Source: Rhabditophanes sp. KR3021 (Eukaryota; Nematoda; Chromadorea; Rhabditida; Alloionematidae). From it: a DNA stretch of 64,000 nucleotides. A program made the translations under genes and the position numbers. The stretch lies in assembly GCA_963281155.1 (NCBI GenBank), contig CAUJLY010000006.1, positions 1,054,001 through 1,118,000 on the forward strand, written 5' to 3'. This document shows, piece by piece, positions 41,395 through 53,433 of this stretch. Below the pieces are notes generated by a model, which was not told where the DNA came from, did no database searches, and saw nothing but the letters and a program-made list of their open reading frames with translations. Numbering within the stretch: the first letter of the stretch is position 1; the number at the start of each line of letters is the position of its first letter.

Positions 41395-41734
41395 TTCTAT
41401 AAATGAATCTTGTTGTATCCAGAAAGGACTTTTAAATTGAACATTAATGAGTCACTCTTTTTTTTAAAAAACCATTTAGGATAATTTAATCTTTTTTGTT
41501 GATTCTTTTACTAATTTGTCATCAACAATAGGTTAGGCTTTTGGAGGTGGACTATATAATTATTACGTACATTGTTTAAAGGTTAACGTTTTTGTTTGAG
41601 AGCATCAACCTTTATTTGTGAGGGTATTTTTATATGCAATTATGTTGTTTGAATAGTAGAAAATAAATTTGTTTATGAAGAAATTAACATATGATATTTA
41701 ATCTTAATAGATATCTTGTACAACATAACTAATT

Positions 41735-42780
41735 TTAGATGACTTGAACAGGTATTGCCGATCGAATGGAAATACTTTTTCCTACCATGCTTACTGCAAC
41801 AGATTTATTCTTCTTAAAATATCCTCTTATTGTATTTTTGAGAGTATTATTAAACATCATATAAATTACAGGTGGGAATGAATGAACCAGAAGAGTAATG
41901 GATTGAGTCACTGTTAAAGTAAACTGAGGTAGTGGTATGTAACCTTCTACAATGTACAAAACATTTGAAGCAAGTGTAATCGAGCAGATTGAAGCTGTCT
42001 GAATAAGCAAAATAACATTTTGAGAATCTGTTGTACCATTCTTTTTAACTTTTACTTCAGTCTCTTTCTTTTTGATAAGTAATATTATAAAAAATATAAT
42101 ATAAATCGATATTAAAAAAGTTGAATTTACAACGTTTTCAAGAAATTGAAAAATACTGTCATATTTTGTCGTTGATTTATTTGGATAGCCAAGAAACGGA
42201 TCTAAAAAACACATGTTTAAAACTGGTGTATAGATCAGCATGGGATTGAAAGTTATCATAGCTGCAGTTATTAATAATGGAATAATTAACCAAATATAAG
42301 TTTTACTTCCAGCAAATAAATCATCGGCTAAGGATGGTGATATAATTTGAATACATCTTTGGGTTGCCAAAACAATCAGATCTAAAAATGAATGCTTAAA
42401 CAGTTAAATCTAAACTTACTTCCATTAACGCTGCACCACAAGAAATATCCACTTTCACAATAAAATATACTCAAAAATGGAGCGTTCCAATAACTTAACC
42501 CCATAATACTATTTATTCCCGATAAAACACCTAGTATAAATAAATTCAATATATCAAACACAGCCATTTGAGCCATTATCTTATAAGCGGGAAACTTGTA
42601 ATTTTTTTTGTCAATTATAGCAAAGAAGAATGGAATGTAGAGAATAATACTGACAACTCCAATTGAAATATATAATATCCCCTCAAATGGACTTCTTAAA
42701 TCAGGTATAGGCTCAATTAATAAACTTCTGTTAAATTTAAAACCATTGAAAACATAGTTGAACAAGGAGTTATTGTACAT
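41735..42780 (-). CDS. Srt-like 7TM chemoreceptor A
   Basis: Exons 42780-42420 (361 nt) and 42381-41735 (647 nt) around a 38-nt phase-1 intron; 335 residues. Order: N-terminus MYNNSLFNYVF, TM1 with ISIGVVSIILYIPFFFAII, YKFPAYKIMAQMAVFDILNL (loop and TM2), WCSVNG|NLIVLATQRC at the exon joint (end of TM3), a long extracellular loop with YPNKSTTKYDSI, SFPPVIYMMFNNTLKNTIRG after TM7, and a tail ending in AIPVQVI. Exon sizes are identical to the next two genes, so these are recent tandem duplicates. Confidence 0.88.
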
Positions 42781-43105
42781 TTTAGAAAATAGTAAAGTAG
42801 TAAAATGTTTATCTGAGACAATTTATAACAAAAAATATAAACTATTACATAAAAACATACTTAGAGGTGTATTTGCTGAATATTGTATTATAAAAATTAA
42901 AGTTTATAAATGAAAAATAACAAACTTCATAACAAGTTCGTTTACTATTTTTTATCAAATAAAAAGCAAGCACTTCCGATTCATCATGCAAATAAACTTA
43001 AAATTAATTTAAACAACAATTGAATTATAATAGATCTTTTTACAAATAATTAATGATTTGAATAATAAAATTCACTTGTTTTCAAACTATTAAATCTGAC
43101 TCATT
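42781..43105. other. Spacer in the Srt array
   Basis: Promoter of receptor A and 3' end of receptor B; nothing else seen. Confidence 0.4.
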
Positions 43106-44158
43106 TTAGATGACATTAACTGGTCCTGGTGCTCGAATACTAATACTTTTTGTTACCATACTTGTCCCAATTGTTTTATTATTTCTAAAATATCCTCGTA
43201 TTGTATTTTTTAACGTATTATTGACGATCAAAAAAATAACAGGTGGAAAAGAATGAACCAAAAGAGTTGCAACTTGAGTAAATGTAAGCATAAACTGAGG
43301 CAATTCGATATATCCTTCAGTAATATATAAAAGATTTGAAGAAAGAGTAACAAAGCAAATTGAAGCTGTTTGAATAAACAAACCAATGTTTTGTGAATCT
43401 GTTGAGCCACTTTTTTTGACCTTTATTCCAGTCGCTTTCTTTTTGATGATTAATATTATAAAAAATATAATATAAATTGATACTAAAATAACGGAATTTC
43501 CAAAGTTTTCAAGAATTTGGTATATACTGTAATACTTTGTTGTTGATTTATTTGGGTAACCAATAAATGGATCTATGACACAAATATTCAAAACGGGAGT
43601 ATAGATAATTAACGGGTAAACAATTATCATAGTAGTTGTTACTAATATTGGAACCATCAGCCAAATATAAATTTTACTTCCAGCAAATAAATCATCAGCT
43701 AAAGATGGTGAAATAATTTGAACACATCTTTGTGTTGCCAAAACAATCAGATCTAGAAATATATCAAAGTAAAAATAAAATCAAAATACAAACTCACTTC
43801 CATTAACATTACACCAGAAAAAATATCCACCTTCACAAACGAATACACTTAAAAATGGTGAATTCCAATAATTTAAACCCATGATACTTTGTATTCCTGG
43901 TAATACTCCTAGTATAAATAAATTTAGTATATCAAATACAGCCATTTGAGCCATTATCTTATAGGCTGGTAATTTGTAATTATTTTTGTCAATTATAGCA
44001 ACAAAGAATGGAATGTATAAAATAATACTGACGATTCCGATACAAATATACAAAATTCCTTCAAATTCACTTCTCAAATCAGGCAAAGGTTCAATTAATA
44101 GACTTTTATTAAATTCAAAGCCATTAAAAATATAATTAAATAGAGAGCTATTGTACAT
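43106..44158 (-). CDS. Srt-like 7TM chemoreceptor B
   Basis: Exons 44158-43798 (361 nt) and 43752-43106 (647 nt), intron 45 nt, phase 1, 335 residues. The frame is open upstream to 44233, but the start MYNSSLFNYIFNGFEFNKS at 44158 is chosen because it matches the starts of the sister genes and gives the same exon length. Motifs as in receptor A, with NLIVLATQRCVQIISPSLAD after the joint. Very similar to A and C, differing mainly in the extracellular loop and TM5. Confidence 0.88.
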
Positions 44159-44490
44159 TTCGGAAAATAATAAATTTTTTAATGAGTCAAAAATATTTAA
44201 GAATAACTTGTAGAAGGAAATACATATTTTCAAGATAATAGCATGAAAACATATTTAGAGGTGTGTTTGATATTTATTAGATTATAAAAATAAAAATGTA
44301 CAAATAATAAATATCGTCACAAATTAATATTTTATTATTAGTTCAATTAAAAGTAAAAAACTTTCTTTCATTATGCAAATAAAGAAAAAATTAATTAAAG
44401 TGGAGTTTTATAAAAAATTATCTGATTTATTTGTATGTTTAGAACAATGAAAGAAACATTTACTTGATTTTAAAAATATGGTATTTTCAT
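44159..44490. other. Spacer in the Srt array
   Basis: Contains the promoter of receptor B and the end of receptor C. Confidence 0.4.
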
Positions 44491-45544
44491 TTATATAACT
44501 TTGACAGGTACTGGTGATCTAATACTAATACTTTTACCTTTTTCAGCTGCCACACTTGTTTTATCATTTTTAAAATATCCTTTTAATGTATTTTTCAAAG
44601 TTTTATTAACCATTAGATAAATTAGTGGCGGAAAGGAATGAACCAAAAGAGTTGCAACATGCGTTAAAGTGAAAGCAAATAGAGGCAATTGTATATAACT
44701 TTCAACAGTATATAAGAGATTTGAAGAAAGAGTAACAAAACAAATTGAAGCTGTCTGAATAAACAAAATTATGCTCTGAGAATCTTTTACACTGCTTTTT
44801 TTTACGTTTGTTTCGGTCTCTTTCTTTTTAATTATGAAAATTATGAAAAAGATGATGTAAACTGATACTACGAAAAGAGAATTTCCAAAGTTTTCCACAG
44901 TTTGGTATATATTTTCAAATTTTCTTGTTGAATTATTAGGATAACCAAGAAAGGGATCTGAGACACAAATATTAAAAACTGGTGTGTATGTGAATATCGG
45001 GCAGACAATAATCATAGCTATTGTTATTAATATTGGCGTCATTAGCCAAATATAACTTTTACTTCCTGCAAATAAATCACCAGCTAAATTTGGAGAAATA
45101 ATTTGGATACATCTTTGAATCGCCAAGACAATCAAATCTAGAAAAAAATTATCTAAGCATAAACAGTTAACATTCAAACTTACCTCCGTTCATGATACAC
45201 CAGAAAACGTGACCAGATTCACAAATAAATACACTTAAAAATGGAGAATTCCAGTAATTTAAACCCATAATACTTTGTATTCCTGCCAACCCACCAAATA
45301 TAAATAAATTTAGTATGTCAAATACAGCCATCTGAGCCATTATCTTATAAGCTGGTAATTTGTAATTATTTTTGTCTATTATAGCAAAGAAGGAAGGAAT
45401 ATAAAGAATAATACTGACAACCCCAATCGACATATACAATATTCCTTCAAATTGACTGCTTAAATCAGGTATAGGCTCAATTAATAAACTTCTGTTATAT
45501 TCAAAATCATTAAGCATATAATAAAATAAGGAGTTATCGTACAT
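44491..45544 (-). CDS. Srt-like 7TM chemoreceptor C
   Basis: Exons 45544-45184 (361 nt) and 45137-44491 (647 nt), intron 46 nt, phase 1, 335 residues. Start MYDNSLFYYMLNDFEYNRS. The joint reads CIMNG|DLIVLAIQRC. Same plan as receptors A and B; the tail ends RSPVPVKVI. No lesions seen. Confidence 0.88.
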
Positions 45545-46079
45545 TTACCAAAATAAAAATGAGACTGTTTGTCAACCGGAAATGAGAGTTTATACTTAAT
45601 TTTGTATCTGACAAATATAAATTTTTAATCCATTGTATTAAAAACATATTTGCTTGGGAGTTTATTCAATACTTTTTCACGAAAATTATACTTCACAAAT
45701 GATTAGTCTCATATCAAATTAGTTTGTTATTACCAAAAAATATCCAACTCTTAAATTTATTACGTAAATAAATCTAAGATTACTTCAAACAATACATGAG
45801 TTATTTGAGATTATAAAGCATGATGTACTGGGTTATTTAAAATTATAAGAGATAAATATTAGACCCAATAGTGAAAAAAATGGTTTTATTATTGTTTGTA
45901 AATAATATATATTAATTTAATTTGTTATTAAATATGCTGAGTTTAAAGGAAATTAATCATTGTTTATGGGCTGTTTTAAGGCTGACTAAAATGATTTATT
46001 TTTATTTGTTTAACAGGATATTAAAGATTATACCGAGTTATTTAAAATTATAAAAAGATACATTCGCTTATTCATATTA
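45545..46079. other. Spacer in the Srt array
   Basis: AT-rich; promoter of receptor C. Nothing else seen. Confidence 0.4.
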
Positions 46080-47138
46080 TTATACAGCAGGATATACCAA
46101 ATTATTCATTCTTGTCAATTCCGCATCAACTTTTGTTGTAGCCGGTATTTTAACATTTATCCAATTTCGAATAGTTCTTTTTAATACATTACTAAATATA
46201 GCATACAATATGCCATTGAAGCCATGAGTTGATATGAAAGCTATATGAGCAATAACAATTCCATAATTAGGAATTATTATGTAATTTTCCAGGACAAACA
46301 TTACTGCTGCAACTATTGTTACACAACACATACATGTTGTCTGGATAAATAAATTTACTGCTAATGGATCAGTTATGTGATTTGATCTGCGTTTTTGACG
46401 TTGTAAAAGATACACAATAAAAAATACCGTATATGTAAGAACAAGCAAAAGAACTGCTCCTAAATTGACAATGTTTTGATAAATATTTTCATATTTATGA
46501 GTTGCCACATACGAGTAATCCGTATATGGATTAAGGACAAAAGTATTGTGAGTTAAACTCCACACAAAAGCTGGACCAAACAAAAATATGTATATTCCAG
46601 CTACTACTGCTAATATTAACCATAATTTTGTTCTCAAACCACCAAATACAAGTTCACCTATTCTTGGTGACAACATAACAGTACATCTTTGAATTGCCAA
46701 TATGTTTATACCTAAAAATGTTTTTGCCATAAGAAAAATTAAAAACATACAACAACAAGTTGATACCCATAAAGCAAAACAAGTATTACAGGTAATCAAA
46801 ACTAGTGTGGGATTAGTAAAATAGCTTGTGTTTGTGATTGAAAATAAGCCAACTAATATTGAACCAAATGCCAAATTTAATATATCCAATACAGAAATTG
46901 TAAACATTATTTGGTAAATAGGTAACTTAATGTTTGTATGATGAAGCATTGCAATAGAAAAAATAAAATAAATAATAATATAAACAAAACCAATCAAGAT
47001 ATAAAAAATACCAATCCATACACTACTCTTATCATCCTGCAAATCTGCTTGAGTCAAGACTGTTGAATCATAGGTAAAATTATGGAAAAAATAATTCCAA
47101 ACATTATTTTTAACAACCTCCATTTTGATAAAATGCAA
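46080..47138 (-). CDS. Srt-like 7TM chemoreceptor D, with a stopless 39-nt intron
   Basis: Reads as one 352-codon frame, but comparison with receptors A-C shows a 39-nt intron at 46750-46712 (GTATGTTTTT to ATTTTTAG), in phase 1 at the same position. Splicing gives STCCC|INILAIQRC, aligning residue for residue with SVNGN|LIVLAIQRC, and 339 residues in total. Because the intron is 3n and has no stop, an ORF finder keeps it. Start MHFIKMEVV at 47138, or the inner Met at 47123. Diverged from A-C (tail differs, longer extracellular loop), so it is the oldest member of the array. Confidence 0.87.
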   Translation of the reverse strand: MHFIKMEVVKNNVWNYFFHNFTYDSTVLTQADLQDDKSSVWIGIFYILIGFVYIIIYFIFSIAMLHHTNIKLPIYQIMFTISVLDILNLAFGSILVGLFSITNTSYFTNPTLVLITCNTCFALWVSTCCCMFLIFLMAKTFLGINILAIQRCTVMLSPRIGELVFGGLRTKLWLILAVVAGIYIFLFGPAFVWSLTHNTFVLNPYTDYSYVATHKYENIYQNIVNLGAVLLLVLTYTVFFIVYLLQRQKRRSNHITDPLAVNLFIQTTCMCCVTIVAAVMFVLENYIIIPNYGIVIAHIAFISTHGFNGILYAIFSNVLKRTIRNWINVKIPATTKVDAELTRMNNLVYPAV

Positions 47139-47254
47139 AAAGATGGCTCCATAAATATTAAATAATAATTTAAATGAGGATGCACGTAGTATATGTTGTA
47201 CGGAAGTTGGATATAATGTTCCAGAGATTTAAAAATGATGTACTTTATTAACAA

Positions 47255-47474
47255 ATTTTGATAAATATTATTTAGTTAAAATATATGCACATTAAAAAGA
47301 TTGATATCAAAATCATTTTAAATAAAAGCTGAAAAGGTTGAGGACTATTAAATAATGATTCATATGTTAAAATAAAGTCTATGTTTATTTGACATTTATT
47401 GTATTTTAGTTGTTATTATAATGAATTTAATTGATCGTGCAAAAAGATTTAATTATAAAAATTTAAAAAAGATA
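47255..47474. other. Spacer
   Basis: AT-rich spacer between receptor D and the tRNA-Asp pseudogene. Confidence 0.4.
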
Positions 47475-47537
47475 CTCCGAGCCAAGGAATCGAACCCTGG
47501 TCACACACGTGACAGGCGCGGATACTCACCATGGAGA
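47475..47537 (-). pseudogene. tRNA-Asp (GTC) pseudogene, 5' truncated
   Basis: Minus strand: GTGAGTATCCGCGCCTGTCA, anticodon GTC at 47511-47513, T arm CCAGGGTTCGATTCCTTGG, 3' strand CTCGGAG and a T-run terminator. The anticodon and T stems still pair (with G-U pairs), but the 5' acceptor strand and part of the D arm are missing. The upstream flank is similar to that of the copy at 33470. Confidence 0.7.
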
Positions 47538-47928
47538 AAATGATTATTCTCTAGATTGTCACCATTTTTTCCAAATGACCGTTATTTAAGTTATTCACTA
47601 TATTAACTACTAAAAGTCAATAAGTGGCACTAATAGTGAAACAATAGCGGAAGGATCCAATCTTTTCATTGAATCTTATCTACATATCATTAAAAATTCA
47701 AATGAACCTGTAAAGCGAACCAAGGCAGATAAAGTAATTTACTGAAGGATATAACTTAATGAATAAGAAGTAAGATGATTTAATATAAAAATTTCAGCTT
47801 AAGTAATAAAAAATGTTGTGACCACGTACTACATTCTTTTAGATAACATAAGTAATGTAATGTGATGGCAATCACATTCTTCTAAAATAATACAATGATA
47901 CAAAATATAAGAGTAATGCTTTGGGAGC
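47538..47928. other. Shared tRNA flank and spacer
   Basis: CTCTAGATTGTCACCATTTT at 47549 resembles CTCTAGATATCACCACTTTA at 33571. The remainder is the upstream region of the phosphatase gene. Confidence 0.4.
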
Positions 47929-49849
47929 GTGTACGATGAACAAGAGACATCAACTTTCTCTTTACAAAACAAAGGATGTATTTTGGACATTCCACTTCTG
48001 AATATTCATCCTCCCCGACGATCACCACCAAAATCCTATCCTACCACAACTACCTTGGAATACGATCAACGAAACAGACGAGCCTATTTAAAGCACAAAA
48101 AAGTTATATTTTACATCATATTCCACATCGTCATGTCCTTACTAACTGTCATATTAATAATATTCTTTTCAACGTTAATTTACTCAAAACACCATACCAG
48201 TCGAAATGGATCAATTCATGAACAGGTCCATCTTTCATTAACTAAAGATGCCCGTTCTATGATGGTAACGTGGATTACATTCGAGCAAATCCAGGCAGGT
48301 TTTCCTTTAGTTAAGTATGGGAAAAATAAAAGTAATTTTGATGAAGTGCAAACCGGATATACGACTAAATTTGTCGATAAAATTGGTACAATAACTAGAT
48401 TTGTTCATCGTGTTAATTTGACTGAACTTGCCTTTGGTACTAGATATTATTATAAAGTTGGCTTTAATGAGTCCTGGTCTGAAACTACCTATTCTTTTGC
48501 CACTTTTCCGGAAGGATCCGATTTTGGGGTTAAGTTGTGTGTTTATGGAGATTTGGGTTATAATGAAAAGGTGACGATGGATGCTTTGATTAGAGACGTT
48601 AGGAATGGACGATGTCAGCTTATTGTGCATTTGGGGGATATTGCCTATAGCCTTCATTATGATGATGGAAAGATTGGAGATGAATTTATGAGTAAATATA
48701 TTTTATTTTGTTTGCTTAATAATTTTTGTATTTTAGGAGCAATGGAACCTGCTATTTCGTCGGTTCCTTTTATGACTAGTCCAGGCAATCATGAATTCAG
48801 TTGTTTTGGCTTTGATCATTATGATAATAGATTTACCATGCCTGTGAAAGATAAAATTTCAGATGTTGATTCTTACTATTCATTTACACTTGGACCCATA
48901 AACTTTTTTGCTATTTCTTCTGAAGTTTATGGACATGTGGCTGTGTATGGAAATGATCCCATTCGAAGACAGGCTTGGCAATTAGAAGATGATTTAAAGC
49001 AAGCAGAAGCAAGAAAATCAGATAAACCATGGAAGATTGGTTACCAACACCGCCCATTATATTGCTTCCAAGAATATTATGATCAAGAATGCAATGATTA
49101 CGAAAATAAAATTATGCGAAGCGGTTATGAAGATATTCCGGGTTTAGGTATATTATATTCTAAATATGAGGCGATACCTCACAAATTATTGCATTAATAT
49201 TAATTTACACTTTATTTTAGAGATTTTATATCAAAAATATGAGCTTAATTTATTACTGATGGGCCATGAGCATGTTTATGAGAGATTATGGCCTATTTAT
49301 AATAGAACTATTTACAAATATCCCGAGAATAAGTATTTCAAAAATTCACCCGCTCCTGTTCATATTTTGACTGGAGCTGGTGGATGTGATTGTACACATC
49401 AAACCAGCATTGAATTAGGACCCTTTAGTGTGAAAAGGTACGTTTAAGAATGAATTAGAATAATGAATATTTTTTAAAGAGATTTGCAAAAAAGCTACAC
49501 AGTTATTGATGTCAAAAATAAGACACACATGTATATTGAACAAACAAACGTCATGAACAATTCAACAATAGATTCATTTTGGATGATTAAAGATTTAAAC
49601 TATGACATGAACACAAATGGAACCAGTCTAAAAAGTGAATTTGTTATGGCAAAAAATCTTTCCGAATATCCCTACTTAACATCGATTGGCCCATATCAAG
49701 ATTTTTGTTTAAAAAAAGGAATGCAACTTTATAATAGATCACATAATATTCAAATTAGTTTGGCTTATCAGAATTTGTCGGCAAAAAAGAAAGTAATTTT
49801 TGGTGTTCACATAGCAATGCTTAGTTTATTGAAATTAATTAATTTGTAA
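47929..49849 (+). CDS. Purple acid phosphatase (metallophosphoesterase), possibly membrane-anchored
   Basis: Binuclear Fe-Zn/Mn phosphatase, secreted or type II membrane. Exons 47929-48691, 48737-49147, 49221-49437 and 49480-49849; introns 45, 73 and 42 nt. Metal-binding blocks are all present: YGDLGYNE, LGDIAYSLHYDDG, SPGNHEF, YQHRPLYC and GHEHVYERLW. The N-terminal fibronectin-like domain starts EQVHLSLTKDARSMMVTW. Intron 1 (48692-48736) is 3n and stopless; splicing restores DEFMRAMEP, as in the family. The start is uncertain: the frame opens with GTG at 47929 after a TAA at 47914, giving a 58-residue cytoplasmic-like region before a long helix (VIFYIIFHIVMSLLTVILII). The first ATG (48133) lies inside the helix and would make it a signal peptide. 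An upstream first exon is also possible. Confidence 0.88.
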
Positions 49850-49944
49850 TTTAAATTAATCTCTTTTTTATTTGCATCTTATCATATATATTTTTTCTTC
49901 AATTATTTTTCGCATTCTCATAAATTGGCAACATTAAAACTTCA

Positions 49945-50216
49945 ACTATATTAATTATGTCAACTATCACGATCGTTGCATGAAATTGCTCAGATCTTCT
50001 GGAGTTATCATTTATGATAATGCTTTATGGGGTAATTTTTGGATTTTTAATCAAAATTAATTTTTATTTTTAGACGGAAAAGTCATTGATCACAATGCCA
50101 ATGATGCAGACACTAATGCAATTAGAGCTATCAATGACGTTGTTTTCAAGGATCCAAACTGTTCCAACATGCTCTTTAATGTTGGTGATGGCATTCATAT
50201 TTGCTTCAAGAATTAA
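49945..50216 (+). pseudogene. Catechol-O-methyltransferase-like fragment (C-terminal)
   Basis: Two exons, about 49945-50031 and 50074-50216, intron 42 nt, phase 1. They give NYVNYHDRCMKLLRSSGVII, YDNALWDGKVIDHNANDADT and a C-terminus FNVGDGIHICFKN, the end of the SAM-dependent family-3 O-methyltransferases (C. elegans comt-type). The metal-binding DN is kept. The N-terminal SAM-binding half is absent upstream, so this is a 5'-truncated remnant. Confidence 0.65.
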
Positions 50217-51429
50217 AAATTTAATTCTACCACTACAAATTGTATCAATGATGTTTGTTGAAAATTTATTTTGAACAATAAAAGCTTACATTATTTTACT
50301 TTAAATACTAATCACACTAAATCGTTTAGTTATAGTTTTAGAATTAAATCATTTATTTTTATTTCTGTATTTTTACCTTGTTTAGAATGGGTTATTTAAA
50401 AAATTGTTATAACATCTTCATTACAGTTTTTGAAGGGCTTTTTAATGCATTTTTCTTAAATCTTGGGTTTTCAAATGATCTTGAGGTCTTTTTTTGTCTA
50501 TTTTTTGAATTCAAATAATAGTGTCATTTTTTAGCTTTTATATGCAGCTTTTAGAGCTACAAATTCTCTATCTAATAAGTATAAATGAGTCAAAATTACA
50601 TTTAAAATGTTTTATATCTTTTGTCAACATAAATATTATAAAAACTAGTAGGCAATTGGTATGTCCTTCACAAATATACCCTGTCCCTAAAAAGAAAAAG
50701 TATAACTAATTTTTAAAATATTCCTGGCTTATTTTGGTTTATTATTAATTATAAGTACTTGGCTTCTTAATATTTTTTTGCTAATTGCAAATGGCCATCA
50801 AATACAAGTATGCATATACATTTTTTTGTAATATTCAAACATGCATAAAAAGATTTAGCATAGAATAAATGAATGTCAATAATCATGCAAGATGTTTAAT
50901 CAAATTTGATTTATGAAAACGATGAATAAATTAAAATACCCGTAATTATTTAATTTTTTTGAATCATTGGATCATTTTTGATACAAATATGATTGGATGC
51001 AGTATTTTGCTTGCTGATGATATCCACCTTTAACTACTTGTGCGAAGTGTATAGTAAAACAATTTAGTCAAATCGATACTTAAAGTAATTTTTTTGTTTA
51101 CAATAATTCAGTCTTATAAGATGGAAGTGTAAATTTATATATTTAAAACGTTTTTACCTTTTTGATCGCAAGTTTTGTAATATACATAGTTTAAATATTC
51201 AACATTAGTATTTTGTATTAGTTGTACAATTAACAAAAAGTAGAAATATTAAGATACTAATTAATTATAATTAATAATGAACCAAATCAAACGATGAATA
51301 TTATTGAAATTATTTGTAATTTTTCATCTTTGCCTTGTTTTCATGGCTGAAGTATATTTCTGAAGGAAGTACTAATTGCCTACTGTATGAATTGTCAATA
51401 CATTTGCATATTTATTGCCATTTCTAAAT
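50217..51429. other. Gene-poor interval
   Basis: No convincing gene. The frames at 50521-50709 and similar are AT-rich and unsupported. Confidence 0.4.
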
Positions 51430-51909
51430 TTAAATGTAAACAAGGTGTAATCACTGCTATTCAGAGTACTTATGGTGAAATGATGAGCCAAAGATATAGC
51501 TTATCTTTTGGAGATTTCAAACTTTTAAATTATTATTGTAATGATACATGCAGTGATAAAATAACCGATTGTCAAACCCCTAAGGAATGCACCAAATGCA
51601 AATGTCCTATTGGTTTCGAAGGTGACAGATATGCATATGTTGAAGTGTCATCCAAAGAATGTGGAATTTTAGCACTTGAGGCAAAACCTGGAATAGAAAC
51701 ATTGGAAGATCAAACCAAAAATAAGGCTGGTTATTTTGTTTATTCTAATATCATTACATTTATCAAATGCATTAAATATTGAGACTGTAAATGACTGTGA
51801 TCATAACATATTTTTGACTGTAGTGGATAAAGATTCAGACAATATAAATGGATACTTCCTTGAATCTGGAAACAGCAAATTTTTGGAAGTTGAATCTAAT
51901 TAGAATGAT
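51430..51909 (+). pseudogene. Astacin metalloprotease (nas) C-terminal fragment
   Basis: The frame through 51782 contains AIQSTYGEMMSQRYSLSFGD and FKLLNYYC, the end of an astacin catalytic domain. A Cys-rich EGF-like stretch (CSDKITDCQTPKECTKCKCP) and the start of a CUB-like region follow. A one-base shift near 51765 leads to NDCDHNIFLTVVDKDSDN and a stop at about 51901. The zinc site HExxHxxGxxH and the rest of the protease lie nowhere upstream, so it is a dead fragment. Confidence 0.65.
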
Positions 51910-51934
51910 TTAATTGTCATAAACTACTAATAAT

Positions 51935-53077
51935 TCAAAAATTATATTTTTTTGAAAAATATTTGTTGTCTTCCTCGATTGTAGTTTGCTTCATTTTTTC
52001 ACATTCCTCACTAATGTCACTGTACAAAACAGTTGAAAGATAACGATCACCAAAAGAGGCAAATGAAGTGACAATAAGCTTGCCCTTAAACTCAGGCATC
52101 TTAGCTAATTGAATGGCTCCGCATAAGTTGGCTCCAGAACTAATCCCAACAAGTAAACCTTCTTCTCTGGCTAGTCTTTTGGCCATGTCAATAGCATCAT
52201 CAGAATGGACACGCAGGCAAGCATCCATGACTTGGCGATCTAAATTTTCTGGTTCAAAACCAGCTCCTGTACCTTGAATTTTGTGGGGAGAATGTTTGAA
52301 TCCATTGAGAACAGATGACTCCCATGGTTCGACTCCAAAAGCCTTAATTTTTGGATTACGTTCTTTCAAAAATTTACCGACTCCAGAGATAGTACCAGCA
52401 GATCCTATGCCAAAGACTACAACATCGACCTTATGTTCAGTTTGTTCCCATATTTCAGGGCCGGTAGTTAGATAATGAGCTCTTGGGTTAGATTTGTTAG
52501 TGAATTGCCCAAGAACAAAAGAGTTGGGAATAATTTGACACAAATCATCAACACGTTTCAATGCAGCTGAAAAGAAATATGTCAAAAATGATGAAAGTTA
52601 TAAAATGGTAAGATTATCAATCATGTATTTTATTGATGACATGACCAATTATACGTACCTTCAACTCCTAAAGCAGGGTCAGTAAGTACAATATCGGCTC
52701 CATAAGCTTTACAAGCAGTTCTTCTTTCCAGACTCATTGATGCTGACATTACAAGAATAAGTTTGTAATTTTTGACTGCACATATATGTGCCATACCAAT
52801 TCCCATATTGCCTAAATATAAATAAAAACAGATGATAGGTATTATTACCTGAAGTGCATTCAATTAAAGTAGTGACTCCAGGGGTAATTAAACCAGCAGC
52901 TTCAGCATCAACAATCATTTGTTTGGCTGGGCGATCTTTAACTGAACATGATGGATTCATGTACTCTATCTTTACGGCAATTTTGGCTTCCAGTCCTTTT
53001 GTGATATTGTTTATATAAACCAAAGGTGTATTGCCAATAATTTCAGTGACATCTGCATTAATTTTAGAGCGAGACAT
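51935..53077 (-). CDS. Cysteine synthase-like PLP enzyme (cysl type)
   Basis: PLP-dependent beta-replacement enzyme of the O-acetylserine sulfhydrylase/cyanoalanine synthase group that nematodes encode (cysl), acting in H2S and cyanide metabolism. Exons 53077-52849, 52811-52659 and 52566-51935, introns 37 and 92 nt, both phase 1, 337 residues. The PLP lysine is in [12 protein letters not shown]; substrate-loop Asn in ECTSGNMGIG, formed across the first intron; phosphate-binding loop [10 protein letters not shown]; and the SSGAN motif near the C-terminus. All active-site parts are present. A TATA-like TGCTATATAAC lies at 53150-53160 (minus). No heme or CBS domains, which separates it from cystathionine beta-synthase. 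Confidence 0.92.
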
Positions 53078-53433
53078 AATTTGTTGGAAATATATTATAG
53101 TTAGATATATTTTTAGAATCGACTGTGACTATATCTAACAATGGTGTTAGTTATATAGCACTTTTAAGTCTTTGGTAAATACTCTACCCAGCTCAATCAA
53201 CCAAATTACTTTACAGTTGATAAAGCAATCAATGACACGTGCTCAATCAAAGACAGAAAATTATTTTATCTTTGTGCTCAAAAATTGCTACACGTATGTG
53301 ATTTTATTGCAGAAATAATGAGCGATAAAGTTTAATGTTACATCTTTGTTGAAATTTTCTTTCCAAATAATAAGCTTCATAGTTTCTTATTAAAACATGT
53401 AGATATTCTTAAAAAGATAAATAAAAAGTTCTT
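53078..53433. other. Upstream region of the cysteine synthase-like gene
   Basis: Contains the TATA-like sequence; otherwise nothing recognised. Confidence 0.4.

Noticed and set aside
50086..50274. 62-residue plus-strand frame
   Set aside because: Wrong frame over the second exon of the O-methyltransferase fragment, whose family motifs are in the other frame.
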